Below, piece after piece: positions 1-9,028 of a DNA stretch of 64,000 nucleotides. The DNA lies in assembly GCA_002840685.1 (NCBI GenBank), contig PHBU01000002.1, forward strand, positions 342,913 through 406,912, given 5' to 3'. Source of the stretch: Chloroflexi bacterium HGW-Chloroflexi-6. Lineage in GTDB: Bacteria > Chloroflexota > Anaerolineae > Anaerolineales > Villigracilaceae. The notes under the pieces were generated by a model. It searched no databases, was not told where the DNA came from, and saw only the letters and a list, made by a program, of their open reading frames with translations. The translations under genes were made by a program, and so were the position numbers. The number at the start of each line of letters is the position of its first letter. Position 1 is the stretch's first letter.

Positions 1-732
1 TTTTTGTTCCTGACAGCACGTTCCGAGCATGATGATGTGCGTTTTGCTCGCACGCTGGGCGTGGATGATTATTTATTCAAGCCTTACGATGCAGACGAGT
101 TGCTTGAGGCTGTGCGAGTCAGACTCGAACGCCGCCGCGCCATTGAGTTGTTTGACTCGCACCAGGCTCACATCCAGACAATCATCATGCTAGCCAACGT
201 GATCGAGGCCCGCGATTCATACACTCGCGACCATGTCCAGCGCGTGCAAGCGCTTGCAGTGGAGCTTGGCAATGCCTTGTTCTGGACGCCGGAGGCGATG
301 GTCATTCTTGAGTATGGGTCACTCTTGCATGATGTTGGTAAAGTTGCCATCCCTGAGACGATTTTGAACAAGCCTGATAAGCTGACAGAAGAAGAGTTCG
401 AAATTATTCGCTCGCATACCTTGGTCGGGACGAAAATCTTGGAGGGCATATCCCATTTGCGCGGGGCGATCCCTTATATTCGTTCTCATCATGAGCGCTG
501 GGACGGGTCTGGATACCCGGACGGTCTGGCGGGAGAGGACATTCCGCTTGAAGGCCGCTTGATGGCAATTGTCGATTTTTTTGACGCGCTGACGAGCGAG
601 CGCTCTTACCATAAAAACCTGCCGGTTGGGCAGGTTTTGGAGATGATCCGGGTAAATTCTGGCAAACATTTTGACCCTGTGATGGCCGAAGTGTTCGTTT
701 CGTTGCAGGAAGCCAAGATCCAGAAGAGCTAG
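1..732 (+). CDS. Response regulator with HD-GYP phosphodiesterase domain (5' truncated)
   Basis: The gene enters from the left edge, so its true start is missing. The first ~45 visible residues are the end of a receiver (REC) domain, including the late FLTAR strand and the conserved FKPYD lysine-proline region. A coiled linker follows, then an HD-GYP domain with HD at about residues 109-110 of the visible protein and a WDGSGYPDGL signature near 167-175. HD-GYP domains hydrolyse cyclic di-GMP in the cytoplasm, and the REC domain would gate this by phosphorylation. No kinase partner is visible. The GGDEF protein at 18.8-22.1 kb makes the opposite reaction. The family call is firm; actual enzymatic activity is inferred. 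Confidence 0.9.
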   Translation, partial: FLFLTARSEHDDVRFARTLGVDDYLFKPYDADELLEAVRVRLERRRAIELFDSHQAHIQTIIMLANVIEARDSYTRDHVQRVQALAVELGNALFWTPEAMVILEYGSLLHDVGKVAIPETILNKPDKLTEEEFEIIRSHTLVGTKILEGISHLRGAIPYIRSHHERWDGSGYPDGLAGEDIPLEGRLMAIVDFFDALTSERSYHKNLPVGQVLEMIRVNSGKHFDPVMAEVFVSLQEAKIQKS

Positions 733-742
733 ATCGTGATTT

Positions 743-1522
743 TTACCATGCACATTGGGGGCAGGTGTTAACTCCGGCCGCTTTGCCGATTTTTTTGTAC
801 ATTGTTACGTTGTTGAACGGCTCTCCCAGAATGCCATCGTGGATGGCCCAGGAACGCAACCGAATGCTGTTTGCCGCTTGTGCCTGCCGAAAGGGCGAAC
901 CGTCGAGCAGCTTTTTCAAATCCCCCGATTCTCCAAAGCCGCTTTCGATATGCTCCATTAAGCGGCGGCCAACCTGGTAGGTGAATCCGTAGCGCTCGAA
1001 GATGACCGCGTTGTGATAATAAAGCGGTTCGACAAAATACATGTCATGCCCAAGGCTGGCGACAAATTTTTCGAAAGTCTCGATTGCCGGGGCCAGCAGG
1101 CGCAACCCTCGCCGCACCTGCCCGGGGGCAAGGCCGTAGGTCAGGGCTTCTCGCTCGGCGTCCAGGTTGCGTTTGAGTGTGCCGAAGCGGGTTGGGCTGC
1201 CATCGGGCAGTCTGTCGACATTGAAGCGGGGAGTATCCGGATCGTTCAGGATGTAGAGCAATACGTGGATCTGTCCGTTGACCGTGTCGGTCAGGTGGCC
1301 GTACAACACCGGGTCGGGAAAATGCTGCTCGTGGAACAAGGACAGTTCTACATCGCTGGCGCCGGGTCTGTATTTAAACTCGAACAGGGATTTGAAACGG
1401 ATTGTGTCTGTGCCGGGCAGGTTAAATCGTTCCAAAAGCTCATGCGGAATAACTCGATTGTAAATCGCCCGTTTTTGCTCTTCAGGGAGCAGGTTGATCC
1501 CGCCGATGGTCGAAGGGGGCAT
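743..1522 (-). CDS. Conserved hypothetical protein, 259 aa
   Basis: I do not recognise this protein. It is soluble by composition, with no signal peptide or membrane segment, and is rich in Arg, Phe, Tyr and His. It ends in CPQCAW, a CxxC pair at the extreme C-terminus that could bind metal or form a disulfide. It starts 17 nt after the smpB stop on the same strand, so the two are probably cotranscribed. A GGCAG-type ribosome-binding site precedes the ATG. It converges on the HD-GYP gene with only ~10 nt between the stops. Confidence 0.6.
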   Translation of the reverse strand: MPPSTIGGINLLPEEQKRAIYNRVIPHELLERFNLPGTDTIRFKSLFEFKYRPGASDVELSLFHEQHFPDPVLYGHLTDTVNGQIHVLLYILNDPDTPRFNVDRLPDGSPTRFGTLKRNLDAEREALTYGLAPGQVRRGLRLLAPAIETFEKFVASLGHDMYFVEPLYYHNAVIFERYGFTYQVGRRLMEHIESGFGESGDLKKLLDGSPFRQAQAANSIRLRSWAIHDGILGEPFNNVTMYKKIGKAAGVNTCPQCAW

Positions 1523-1539
1523 GGCACACTGCCTTTCTC

Positions 1540-2001
1540 TTAATCTTTGCCGCTGGCTTCGCGTTTCATTTCGCGGTCCTGGTCGCGTTGGGCGATCGAT
1601 TCGCGCTTGTCGTGCAGCTTTTTGCCCTTGGCCAGAGCAATTTCGATTTTGGCGCGGCCTTCTTTGAGATAAATTTTGAGCGGGACAATCGTCACACCTT
1701 TTTGGCGGACTTCATCCCACAACTCGCGGATTTCACGTTTACGCAGCAAGAGCCTGCGTTTGCGCTTCGGATCGTGATTGAGGCGGTTGGCTTGTTCATA
1801 GGGCGCAATATGGCATTCGACGAGCCAGGCTTCATGCCCGTCTACTTCGACAAAAGCCTCAGCCAGGCTGACTTGCCCCATACGGATGGATTTGATTTCA
1901 GACCCTAGAAGGGAAAGACCAGCTTCGAAATTTTCGAGAAGAAAATATTCGAAACCTGCTTTACGATTGGTGGCGACGATTTTTATATTGTCCATGCTCA
2001 T
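1540..2001 (-). CDS. smpB: SsrA-binding protein SmpB
   Basis: SmpB binds tmRNA and brings it to stalled ribosomes for trans-translation. The 153-residue length and the core motifs fit the family: NRKAGFEYFLLENFEAGLSLLGSEIKS at the N-terminus (quoted here only in part as the GSEIKS loop), VECHIAPYEQAN in the middle, and a basic tail with AKGKKLHDKRE. The first ATG has no Shine-Dalgarno sequence, but a TATCAT -10-like box ends 9 nt upstream of it, which suggests a leaderless or near-leaderless message. A second in-frame ATG lies two codons later. No tmRNA gene is seen in the window. Confidence 0.95.
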   Translation of the reverse strand: MSMDNIKIVATNRKAGFEYFLLENFEAGLSLLGSEIKSIRMGQVSLAEAFVEVDGHEAWLVECHIAPYEQANRLNHDPKRKRRLLLRKREIRELWDEVRQKGVTIVPLKIYLKEGRAKIEIALAKGKKLHDKRESIAQRDQDREMKREASGKD

Positions 2002-2022
2002 ATATTTTTGATGATACCAGAA

Positions 2023-3291
2023 TTATCCCCACTTGAGGATGGCAACCCCGGCCAACCCGCGCAGGAAACCGACCAGGATCAGCGCCAGCGAGATGCCCAT
2101 CAGGCTGGCAAATACCGGGCCGAGCAGGGAGCCGCTTAGGGCGCAGGCGTTCAAGATAATGGTGTACCAGGCCAGGTGCGACGGGCGATCTTCTGGGGGA
2201 CAGGCTTCAAGTAGATAGTTCAACTGTGCGCCGCCAACCAGGGCCCAGACCAGCCCTCCCAGAATGGAAATGGCATAATATTCCCAAACCTGGGTGGCGA
2301 AGGCTAGGAAGAACGGATACAGGCTCATGCCCACCACACCCCAGCCGGTCACGGATTTGTGCCCGATGCGCCGTACCAGCCAGCTGAGCTGGGTTGATCC
2401 GATCAGCACGGTCAGGTAGAACAGGGCCGTGCCGATGCCGATGTGTTCGTCGGTCAGCCCCAGCTCGTTGACAAAGTAGATCGGGAAAAGCGGGATGGCC
2501 AGATATTGGGACAGGTGGAAGAACAGTAAAACCAACAGTGTGGTGCGGAAAGGGGTTTTCCAGATATCCAGCCTAAGGCTGTTTTTCCAGCCGGGGTGGG
2601 ATGGTTGCGCGGGTAATGGCGAGGCAGCCTCCGGTTGGGAGCGTTCCGTGTTGGATTGGGCCTCGGGCATGGGCCGGATAAAATAAAGGTGGACGCTGCT
2701 CATGGCGGCGCCCAAAAATCCGAGAAAAAAGACAACCTGATAGTTGAGCGGGAAAGAGAATTGCTCGAGCAGCCAGCCTGTGCCGAGCGATGCGCCCATG
2801 AAAACGATCGAAAGCACGATGTTGCGTGTCGCCGCAACGTTTGCGCGCCATTCGGACGGGACAGCGCTGGCGAACAGGGTGTTAAAGCCCACGCTGAGAG
2901 CGGTCAATGGAATGGCCTGGAAGAGGATGATGCCGGTCAGTCCCCAGATTTGACCCTGGGCATCGAAGAGCCAGGGTAAAAAGGCCCATAGCAGGAAGCC
3001 GATGCGATAAACGACCGATGTCCAGAAAACAGCGCGGTGGACGGGTCGCTTTGCCAGCCAGAGCCCAGCAGGGATAGCCAGCAATAAACTGACCAGAGCC
3101 GGGATGGCGCCCATCAGACCGATCTGGAAGCTGCTGGCCCCCAGGCGCGCGGCGTAAACATTTTGAAAGTTCATTGATGAGCCTGCCAACAGGGCATACC
3201 AGCCGATATCCAGGTAAAAATGGATAAAGTTGGCGCGGTATTCTGCTGGTATGGCAGGGTTAATGAAGATGCGGCGGAGTAGTAGTTTCAC
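2023..3291 (-). CDS. Major facilitator superfamily transporter
   Basis: This 422-residue polytopic inner-membrane protein has about 12 hydrophobic segments, split into two halves by a polar Pro/Gln/Ser-rich loop near residues 210-235, the classic MFS layout. The motif between helices 2 and 3 (PALVSLLLAIPAGLWLAKRP) fits MFS motif A loosely. The substrate cannot be told from sequence. The start is GTG, with no Shine-Dalgarno site; a TATAAT box ends 8 nt before it, pointing to a leaderless transcript. It lies just upstream of smpB on the same strand, with a 21-nt gap. Confidence 0.85.
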   Translation of the reverse strand: MKLLLRRIFINPAIPAEYRANFIHFYLDIGWYALLAGSSMNFQNVYAARLGASSFQIGLMGAIPALVSLLLAIPAGLWLAKRPVHRAVFWTSVVYRIGFLLWAFLPWLFDAQGQIWGLTGIILFQAIPLTALSVGFNTLFASAVPSEWRANVAATRNIVLSIVFMGASLGTGWLLEQFSFPLNYQVVFFLGFLGAAMSSVHLYFIRPMPEAQSNTERSQPEAASPLPAQPSHPGWKNSLRLDIWKTPFRTTLLVLLFFHLSQYLAIPLFPIYFVNELGLTDEHIGIGTALFYLTVLIGSTQLSWLVRRIGHKSVTGWGVVGMSLYPFFLAFATQVWEYYAISILGGLVWALVGGAQLNYLLEACPPEDRPSHLAWYTIILNACALSGSLLGPVFASLMGISLALILVGFLRGLAGVAILKWG

Positions 3292-3299
3292 AACCGGTG

Positions 3300-3305
3300 A
3301 TTATA
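3300..3305 (-). promoter_or_regulatory. -10 box of a leaderless promoter for the MFS gene
   Basis: On the minus strand a perfect TATAAT ends 8 nt before the GTG start at 3291. The expected transcription start is at or next to the start codon, so the message would lack a 5' leader. This is inferred from spacing only. Confidence 0.5.
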
Positions 3306-3392
3306 ATGTAGGTCATCTGCGTTTGGCCGGTTTGTGGCGGCTATTTCGGCAGCTTTGGTGTTTATGGATTTGATAGGAATGTCTTGCGCATT

Positions 3393-3431
3393 AAAACGGG
3401 GAGCGGCTTTGTGCTAGCCGCTCCCCGTTTT
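3393..3431 (-). terminator. Hairpin terminator downstream of tatC
   Basis: A perfect 16-bp stem (AAAACGGGGAGCGGCT with its complement) encloses a 7-nt loop. On the minus strand it ends in TTTTAA, as expected for a rho-independent terminator of the tat operon, and it separates that operon from the MFS gene. Confidence 0.85.
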
Positions 3432-3461
3432 GCTTTTATCAGCCCTTTTATGTTTTCGGGG

Positions 3462-4385
3462 TCAGGCTTCCGGTTTTTTATTTAAATTCGCGATCCAACT
3501 AAAGAAGATGCTCAAAAAGTAGAGGGCTGTCATGGGCAGCATGACCAGCGCCATGTTGACCGGGTCGATTGTTGGGGTAATGGCTGCCGAGAGTACCGCG
3601 ATCAAAATCAGCGCGATGCGCCAGTATTGCAGCAACGTCCTGGGTTTGACCAGTCCCATGCCGGAGAGCACAAATATCACCAGCGGAAATTGGAAGGCAA
3701 CCCCGATCCAGAACATCAGCCCAGTTGCAAAAGTAAAGTAAGACTCGGGGCGCAGGCGGGCTTCGATCCCCAGAAACTCGAGCAGGAAAGGTAAGGCGGT
3801 CGGTAGCATAACGTAGTAGGCAAAGGCTGCGCCCCCCAGAAAGAAGATCAGGGCGAATGGGATTGCCAGCAGGCCTGTCAGGCGTGCTTTGGGCATCAGG
3901 CCGGGGGCGGCAAACAGCCAAAGTTCGAAAGCGATATATGGAGTTGCCAGCGCCACCCCCGAGAGCAGCGCCACCCTCATAAATACACCGAGAGATTCGG
4001 TCACTTCAATGGCTTGCAGCTTTTCCAACCCGCCAACCGGGAGGGCTAAATAAGCAACCAACTGCTCGGTAAAGTAAAATGAAACCAGGATGGCTGCAAC
4101 AAGAGCCAGCAAAGCGCGCAGCAGGTGACTGCGAATTTCGTTGATCTGTTCCAGTATTTCTTCGGGGTTCTCGATGGCATCGCTGAAAGCATCCAGGGCG
4201 GGCCGCTCTTCAGGTACTTCGTTGAAGAAAAGGTAGATTTTTCCTTTTTTTACTTTTTCCAATATCGGTCTCAGCAGCCAGTTTAAAAAACGAGCCGCCA
4301 GCATGAACGGAAGCTTGACCAGCCAGAACAGTAGCCGGAATGGTGTAATAAAGAGCCACTTGACCGCGGCGAGGATTTTTTCCAT
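3462..4385 (-). CDS. tatC: Sec-independent protein translocase TatC with N-terminal extension
   Basis: TatC is the polytopic receptor of the twin-arginine pathway, which exports folded proteins. The region from about residue 75 onward matches the family: INEIRSHLLRALLALVAAI corresponds to the usual E-L-R/H start of TatC, the mid-protein SLGVFMRVALLSG and FELWLFAAPGL are conserved, and about six membrane helices follow. The first ~75 residues are extra and contain a hydrophobic stretch plus a basic segment (EKVKKGKIYLFFNEV). I chose the ATG at 4385 because GGGGAA lies 8 nt upstream and the gene then begins 4 nt after the tatA/B stop. An ATG at 4421 would overlap the upstream gene with no ribosome site. 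Confidence 0.93.
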   Translation of the reverse strand: MEKILAAVKWLFITPFRLLFWLVKLPFMLAARFLNWLLRPILEKVKKGKIYLFFNEVPEERPALDAFSDAIENPEEILEQINEIRSHLLRALLALVAAILVSFYFTEQLVAYLALPVGGLEKLQAIEVTESLGVFMRVALLSGVALATPYIAFELWLFAAPGLMPKARLTGLLAIPFALIFFLGGAAFAYYVMLPTALPFLLEFLGIEARLRPESYFTFATGLMFWIGVAFQFPLVIFVLSGMGLVKPRTLLQYWRIALILIAVLSAAITPTIDPVNMALVMLPMTALYFLSIFFSWIANLNKKPEA

Positions 4386-4389
4386 CGTT

Positions 4390-4806
4390 TTATTCCCCGT
4401 CTGCTGTTTTTTCTGCACCACTGGTTATTTCTGGCGTTGTGGCGGCTGAAGGATCTGCTGGGGTGGCTTTCGCGTCTGAAGCTGGCTGTTCGAAAATTTT
4501 TCTTTCATCGAAAGAGCGCGCTAGTGAGCCGCCGATCGACTGTGTTGTGTTGTTTAGATCTTTACCGATCTGCTGCATCTCTTTTTTGTATTCTTCCAGG
4601 TTGGTTTCACGCATCAGGTTGCGCGGCAGGTTTTTTAGTTCATCGCCGGTTCTGGTCAGCAATTTGTACGTTGGGGAACGCACAAGCTGGTTGAGCCACT
4701 TGCCCAGTGTTCGACCGGTTGCGATCATGTCTTTTGGCCCAAAGAGGACCAGAATAAGCAAAACGATTAAAAGTAGCTCGGGAATACCAATACCTAGAAT
4801 TTCCAT
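4390..4806 (-). CDS. Twin-arginine translocase subunit TatA/TatB
   Basis: This is a short single-span protein: an N-terminal hydrophobic helix (PELLLIVLLILVLFGPKD, residues ~9-26) is followed by the family FGPK hinge, an amphipathic helix and a charged Ala/Pro/Thr-rich tail. The Pro-Glu-Leu before the membrane helix and the 138-residue length favour a TatB-like role, but TatA and TatB cannot be separated safely here. It lies directly upstream of tatC, so the two form a minimal tat operon. Confidence 0.9.
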   Translation of the reverse strand: MEILGIGIPELLLIVLLILVLFGPKDMIATGRTLGKWLNQLVRSPTYKLLTRTGDELKNLPRNLMRETNLEEYKKEMQQIGKDLNNTTQSIGGSLARSFDERKIFEQPASDAKATPADPSAATTPEITSGAEKTADGE

Positions 4807-4903
4807 GAAAAACTGCGCCTGTTCTTGAAATTGATTTTATGCCGGCGCCGGGCAAACAGCGCCTTCTGTGTTTGATTTTACTCGATGTTTTTGAAGCAAA
4901 ACT

Positions 4904-5320
4904 TTATTTCAATCCCTGGCCCAGGTAAATGCCCAAGGCCAGGCTGACGATGCAGATCACAAGGCAGATCACGGTCAGCGCGATCAGAATGCCGGGTAGG
5001 AAATATTTGGCAAGCACCCAGAAGTTGTATAGTTTGGCTGCACCCCTGGCGATGGGCTGGGCCTGGCGCAACGCGCCGGTCAGCATTTCGGTTTCGTTCT
5101 GGCTGCCGGTGGTTTTTTTATCCAGCCGCACGCTGGCCGCGGCGCTGAACGGATCTTTGGGTTTTTCGGGCCGAGTTGGCTCCATCACGGTGGCTTTTTT
5201 GCGGCGCAATCGTGGCGGAATGGTCAGGGCTACGCCGCAATACGGGCAGGGCATGATTTCCATGCCGGGTTCGGCTGTGACGGGGGCACCGCAGGTGCTA
5301 CAGGAAAAAGGAGTTGGCAT
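4904..5320 (-). CDS. Zinc-ribbon membrane protein, hypothetical
   Basis: This 138-residue protein begins with a double-CxxC zinc ribbon (CSTCGAPV at 7-14 and CPYCGVAL at 24-31). A polar basic linker follows, then one C-terminal membrane helix (about residues 110-132). Such ribbon-plus-anchor proteins are common in Chloroflexota and their roles are unknown. It follows the VOC gene on the same strand. Confidence 0.7.
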   Translation of the reverse strand: MPTPFSCSTCGAPVTAEPGMEIMPCPYCGVALTIPPRLRRKKATVMEPTRPEKPKDPFSAAASVRLDKKTTGSQNETEMLTGALRQAQPIARGAAKLYNFWVLAKYFLPGILIALTVICLVICIVSLALGIYLGQGLK

Positions 5321-5329
5321 CGATGTCTC

Positions 5330-5752
5330 TCAAATTTTATTTGGAGGGCTATTCCAGCGGAAAATAAGGATTCCAGGCCACTTCCCACGGGGATGCCCGT
5401 CGGGATCGGCGAAATAGCCGCTGTAACCGCCCCAGAAGGTATCGGCGGCTGGTTTGAGCAGCGTCGCTCCGGCGGCAAGGGCCTGCGCGATAACGGAATC
5501 CGCTTCGGCTTTGCTGGCGACGTTGTGGGCCAGGGTGATGCCCCCGAAGCGGGAGCGTTCCGCGGGTAGACAGGCATCCTCCGCGAGAGAATCCGCCGGG
5601 TAAAGCGCCAGCCATGTCCCCTGAAGTTGAAAGAAAGCGATGCCCTCGCCGGGTTGATAATTGGTTGGGAGGCCAAGCCCGTCCCGGTAAAAAGCGATGG
5701 ATTTTTGCAGGTCGGCTGCGCCCAGAGTGATGATGGAAATGGTTGGTTTCAT
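5330..5752 (-). CDS. VOC-family (glyoxalase-like) protein with apparent 3' frameshift
   Basis: The N-terminal part is a vicinal oxygen chelate fold protein (ISIITLGAADLQKSIAFYRDGLG; only the AADLQKSIAFYRDGLG part is diagnostic). At GYFADPDGHP the reading frame leaves the family pattern and runs on as RGKWPGILIFRW. The expected family ending WEVAWNPYFPLE is present in another frame and stops at 5349. The switch falls on a CCCC run near 5389-5392, so one added C or two lost Cs would restore the protein. This is either a sequencing or assembly error or a real mutation. The start at 5752 has a TATGCT box 7 nt upstream and no Shine-Dalgarno site. Confidence 0.75.
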   Translation of the reverse strand: MKPTISIITLGAADLQKSIAFYRDGLGLPTNYQPGEGIAFFQLQGTWLALYPADSLAEDACLPAERSRFGGITLAHNVASKAEADSVIAQALAAGATLLKPAADTFWGGYSGYFADPDGHPRGKWPGILIFRWNSPPNKI

Positions 5753-5851
5753 GCGGTTAAGCATACAGCAGACTTGCGAATAAATAAAGGTGAAATTGGC
5801 AACGGATCTTTTGAAACGGGCATGGTATCATAGCGCCAAAGGAGATAGAAA

Positions 5852-6178
5852 ATGTCTGATAACGCGCCAAATCGTCGCTGGCCAACGCTAGTTTGGCTGA
5901 TTTTGTCTCAATTGTTTTATTTAGGATTATTGATTCCCTGGTCTGTTGTCAGCATGATGTCGATCATGGCTTTTGATTCTGGGACATCTCCGCAGGCGGT
6001 TTTGTTTGTCGGCGCGGTGTGGAGTTACCCGATCTGGCCTTTGATTTTTTCCATTCTGGCCTGGGTTGCCTATGCCCGCCGCAACGACAGGCTGGCCGCT
6101 GTCTGGACGAGCATCCCGCTCGGATTGGTTATTCTGGCCGTGACAATTTTGCTTGTCCTGGCTGAACTGGGATTCTGA
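5852..6178 (+). CDS. Small membrane protein, hypothetical
   Basis: This 108-residue protein has three predicted membrane segments (about residues 13-40, 48-68 and 82-105) joined by short loops. It has no motif I recognise. The start is well supported by AAGGAGAT 7 nt upstream and a TATCAT -10-like box further up. It stands alone between two divergent/convergent neighbours. Confidence 0.65.
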   Translation: MSDNAPNRRWPTLVWLILSQLFYLGLLIPWSVVSMMSIMAFDSGTSPQAVLFVGAVWSYPIWPLIFSILAWVAYARRNDRLAAVWTSIPLGLVILAVTILLVLAELGF

Positions 6179-6192
6179 TTTCCCGGCTCAAT

Positions 6193-7032
6193 TTATGCGG
6201 CAGAGATGCGGCCATACGCGCTCGGGCGGCGTTGTTGGAGCAGCGGGAAGAGCCTGCGCCATTCTTGTAGTGCGGCCGGGTCGAGGTCGGTTACGAGCAG
6301 TTCGTCACGGTCGCGGCTGGCCTGGATGATGATGGTGCCGTTTGGTTCACAGATAAAACTTGACCCGTAGAAGGTGACGCCCTCCAGTCCGACCCGGTTG
6401 GCGGCGGCGATAAAAACCCCGCTGGCGATGGCCTGTCCACGCATGACGGTTTGCCATGAGTCTTTCGTGTCCACGCCGGGGTTGGTCGGCTCCGAGCCGA
6501 TGGCAGTCGGGTAGAAGATGAATTTGGCCCCGTTGAGTGCGCAAATGCGCGACATTTCGGGGAACCACTGATCGTAGCAGGTCGGGATGGCGATCTTGAC
6601 GCCGAGCACATCGTGAATGGGATACCGGTCACTGCCAGCGAAAAAATGGTTTTCGTGATAGCCTTCTCCTTGTGGAATGTGGACTTTTCGGGTGAAACCG
6701 TGTAAATTTCCTTGCGGATTATAGATGGTGGCCGTGTCCCAGTACTTTTCGCCTTCGCGTTCGAAAATGCTGCCTATAATGAAAAGCCCGTGTTTCTGGG
6801 CCAGTTTCCCGAGAAAATCGTGGGTTGGGCCGCCTTCGAGCGGCTCCGCCCAGTCAAACCCGGCCGGGTCGAGGGTGCTGGCAAAATAGGGTGAGAGTGT
6901 GAACTCTTGGAGACAGACCAGTTGTGCGCCTTTTGCAGCCGCCTCGGCGATTTTTTGATGGTAAACCGCTTGCATGATCTGGCGTGTGCCCGGCCAACGA
7001 GTTTGAATGAGGGCAACCCTGATATTCTGCAT
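6193..7032 (-). CDS. aguB: N-carbamoylputrescine amidase
   Basis: AguB hydrolyses N-carbamoylputrescine to putrescine, CO2 and ammonia, the last step of the agmatine route. The nitrilase-superfamily triad is visible: Glu43 (LQEFTLSPYF), Lys116 (TRKVHIPQGEGYHE) and Cys152 (IPTCYDQWFPE). The length of 279 residues fits. The start at 7032 is chosen over an upstream ATG because AAGGAG lies 7 nt before it. The divergent neighbour is agmatine deiminase, which supplies the substrate, so the pair completes the pathway. Confidence 0.93.
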   Translation of the reverse strand: MQNIRVALIQTRWPGTRQIMQAVYHQKIAEAAAKGAQLVCLQEFTLSPYFASTLDPAGFDWAEPLEGGPTHDFLGKLAQKHGLFIIGSIFEREGEKYWDTATIYNPQGNLHGFTRKVHIPQGEGYHENHFFAGSDRYPIHDVLGVKIAIPTCYDQWFPEMSRICALNGAKFIFYPTAIGSEPTNPGVDTKDSWQTVMRGQAIASGVFIAAANRVGLEGVTFYGSSFICEPNGTIIIQASRDRDELLVTDLDPAALQEWRRLFPLLQQRRPSAYGRISAA

Positions 7033-7103
7033 GGAAAGCTCCTTGTATCGAGAATGCAATTCGTTGTTTCTGGAAATAGAACACTAATTTTACCGGAGAT
7101 ACC

Positions 7104-8198
7104 ATGTCTCTACCACATTCATCCACTCCTCGCGCAGATGGTTTCTCGATGCCCGCCGAGTTTGCGCTGCATACCGCCACCTGGATGCTCTGGCCCCAGC
7201 GCCCCGATAACTGGCGGCTGGGCGCCAGGCCGGCTCAGAAGGCATTTGCATCGGTTGCCAGCGCCATAGCGCAGTTTGAGCCTGTAACTGTGGGCGTCAA
7301 CCACAATCAATTTATGAATGCCCGCCAGATGCTGCCAGTTGGAGTTCGGGTTATCGAGTTGTCGAGCAACGATGCCTGGATGCGCGATTGCGGTCCGAGC
7401 TTTGTCAGCGATGGCAAGCGCCTGCGCGGTGTTGACTGGATATTCAATGCCTGGGGCGGATTGTATAACGGGTTGTATTTTCCATGGGATTTGGACGAGG
7501 CGGTTGCCGCGAAGGTGCTCGAAATCGAAAGCCTTGACCGTTACGAAGCTCCGCTGGTGCTGGAGGGTGGTTCGATCCATGTCGATGGTGAGGGAACTTG
7601 CATCACGACCGCCGAATGCCTGCTCAGCCCTGGCCGCAACCCGGATTTATCGCAGGCAGAGATCGAATCCCACCTGAAAGAGTATCTCGACGTTGAAAAA
7701 GTGCTCTGGATCCCACGCGGGGTCTACAATGACGAGACAACCGGCCATGTCGATAACCTGGCTTGTTTCTTGCGTCCGGCTGAAATCGCCCTAACCTGGA
7801 CAGATGACAGATCTGACCCGCAGTATGAGCGTTCCGCCGAAGCTTATAAGTTTCTCATGGCGCAGGTTGACGCCAGGGGGCGCAAACTGACTGTTCATAA
7901 GATTCAACAGCCGGACCCGATTTTGATTAGCCCTGAAGAAGCCGAAGGCGTGCAGGTTGTCGACGGAACCTTGCCTCGCAAGGCGGGTGACCGAATGGCG
8001 GCTTCTTATATTAACTTCTATTTTTGCAACGGCGGCGCGATCATCCCAAGTTTTGGCGACCGGCACGATGCCGAGGCGTTGGCAACGCTCCAGAAGCTGC
8101 TGCCCGAGCGAAGGGTGGTGAGTGTCCCGGCTCGCGAAATTCTGCTGGGCGGCGGCAACATCCACTGCATCACCCAGCAGCAACCGCGGGTTGGTTAA
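7104..8198 (+). CDS. aguA: Agmatine deiminase
   Basis: AguA converts agmatine to N-carbamoylputrescine and ammonia. The 364-residue protein shows the family marks: MPAEF near the N-terminus, the [10 protein letters not shown] substrate-binding block, [11 protein letters not shown], and the catalytic cysteine Cys355 in [17 protein letters not shown] lies 8 nt before the ATG. It is divergent from aguB across about 70 bp, which must carry both promoters. Its last 4 nt overlap the convergent gene at 8195. Confidence 0.95.
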   Translation: MSLPHSSTPRADGFSMPAEFALHTATWMLWPQRPDNWRLGARPAQKAFASVASAIAQFEPVTVGVNHNQFMNARQMLPVGVRVIELSSNDAWMRDCGPSFVSDGKRLRGVDWIFNAWGGLYNGLYFPWDLDEAVAAKVLEIESLDRYEAPLVLEGGSIHVDGEGTCITTAECLLSPGRNPDLSQAEIESHLKEYLDVEKVLWIPRGVYNDETTGHVDNLACFLRPAEIALTWTDDRSDPQYERSAEAYKFLMAQVDARGRKLTVHKIQQPDPILISPEEAEGVQVVDGTLPRKAGDRMAASYINFYFCNGGAIIPSFGDRHDAEALATLQKLLPERRVVSVPAREILLGGGNIHCITQQQPRVG

Positions 8199-9028
8199 GG
8201 GATTAGTTTACAGTTTATTACCTGATTGGATACGGTTGAGCATTGGGCCCATGTGCCGCTAAAATCCACCCAAATCTCCACCTGTTCGGAAGTTTGGTCA
8301 AAAGATGTTACGAATAAACGGCGTGGGTTGCGAACTGCATCGCCTACCGGTTTGAGTGCTGCTGCGTGCATTTGGCGCGCAAGCGTTTTGTCTACCTGGG
8401 TCATGTCGTTTTCAGCGACGAATTGTATAGTGTGATCGAGATTGTAAATAGATTCTCGCAGCTTGATGTGCATTGTATTATCGACAAGTACCCCGGCCAA
8501 GCTGAAGATCAGCATCACCAGCAATATTGCCGGGGCTAGCGCGCCACTGGCCGAAGAAAATAGGGATTGCCCCACCAGGGGAACTTCTAACCCTCCAACG
8601 ATCATCGATGAAATCCCAAGAATGGCCATCAGTATTCCGCTCAGTGCGCTGTAAGAATATTCCGGGGTTATGAAATTAGCAGCCATTTCAGGTTGAAGAA
8701 AACTCAGGATGACCGGCCAACCATCAAAAACCATCAGCACACCCAGGTTGGCAGGAACAAGCGCAGCGGTCAGCCAGAACAGCGCACCCAAAAAGGCTTT
8801 TTCGAAACGCATGGTCAGCCATCCGGCCAGGCAGAAGGCAATTACTGATGCCAGGCCACCGACCAGAAAACGAACCCAGGCGAAAGCGGCGTGAGCTTTC
8901 CAGAGCAGGAAAGCGTCTACCCCCCACAGAGATATTGCCAGGGCCAAACCTGCAAATAAACCATAGAACAGGCCAAGTTTTTGTTTTTGGTGCGAAAGTG
9001 TATCCATGCGTTTTTCCATTTTTGTCAC
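8195..9028 (-). CDS. Polytopic membrane protein, hypothetical
   Basis: I do not recognise a family. The protein (277 aa) has about six membrane helices in its first 190 residues and then a soluble C-terminal domain of ~85 residues that ends in a cysteine-containing segment ([16 protein letters not shown]). The start is uncertain: a GTG at 9028 overlaps the carbonic anhydrase stop (GTGA), and ATG codons follow at 9019 and 9007. The overlap suggests translational coupling with the upstream gene. Confidence 0.6.
   Translation of the reverse strand: MTKMEKRMDTLSHQKQKLGLFYGLFAGLALAISLWGVDAFLLWKAHAAFAWVRFLVGGLASVIAFCLAGWLTMRFEKAFLGALFWLTAALVPANLGVLMVFDGWPVILSFLQPEMAANFITPEYSYSALSGILMAILGISSMIVGGLEVPLVGQSLFSSASGALAPAILLVMLIFSLAGVLVDNTMHIKLRESIYNLDHTIQFVAENDMTQVDKTLARQMHAAALKPVGDAVRNPRRLFVTSFDQTSEQVEIWVDFSGTWAQCSTVSNQVINCKLIP

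Noticed and set aside
4929..5417. Long plus-strand open frame opposite the zinc-ribbon gene
   Set aside because: It is the antisense shadow of two minus-strand genes with clear family features and has no ribosome site.
5330..5752. Programmed ribosomal frameshift in the VOC gene
   Set aside because: There is no slippery heptamer or strong downstream stem, and VOC proteins are not known to use frameshifting; a sequence error or mutation is simpler.
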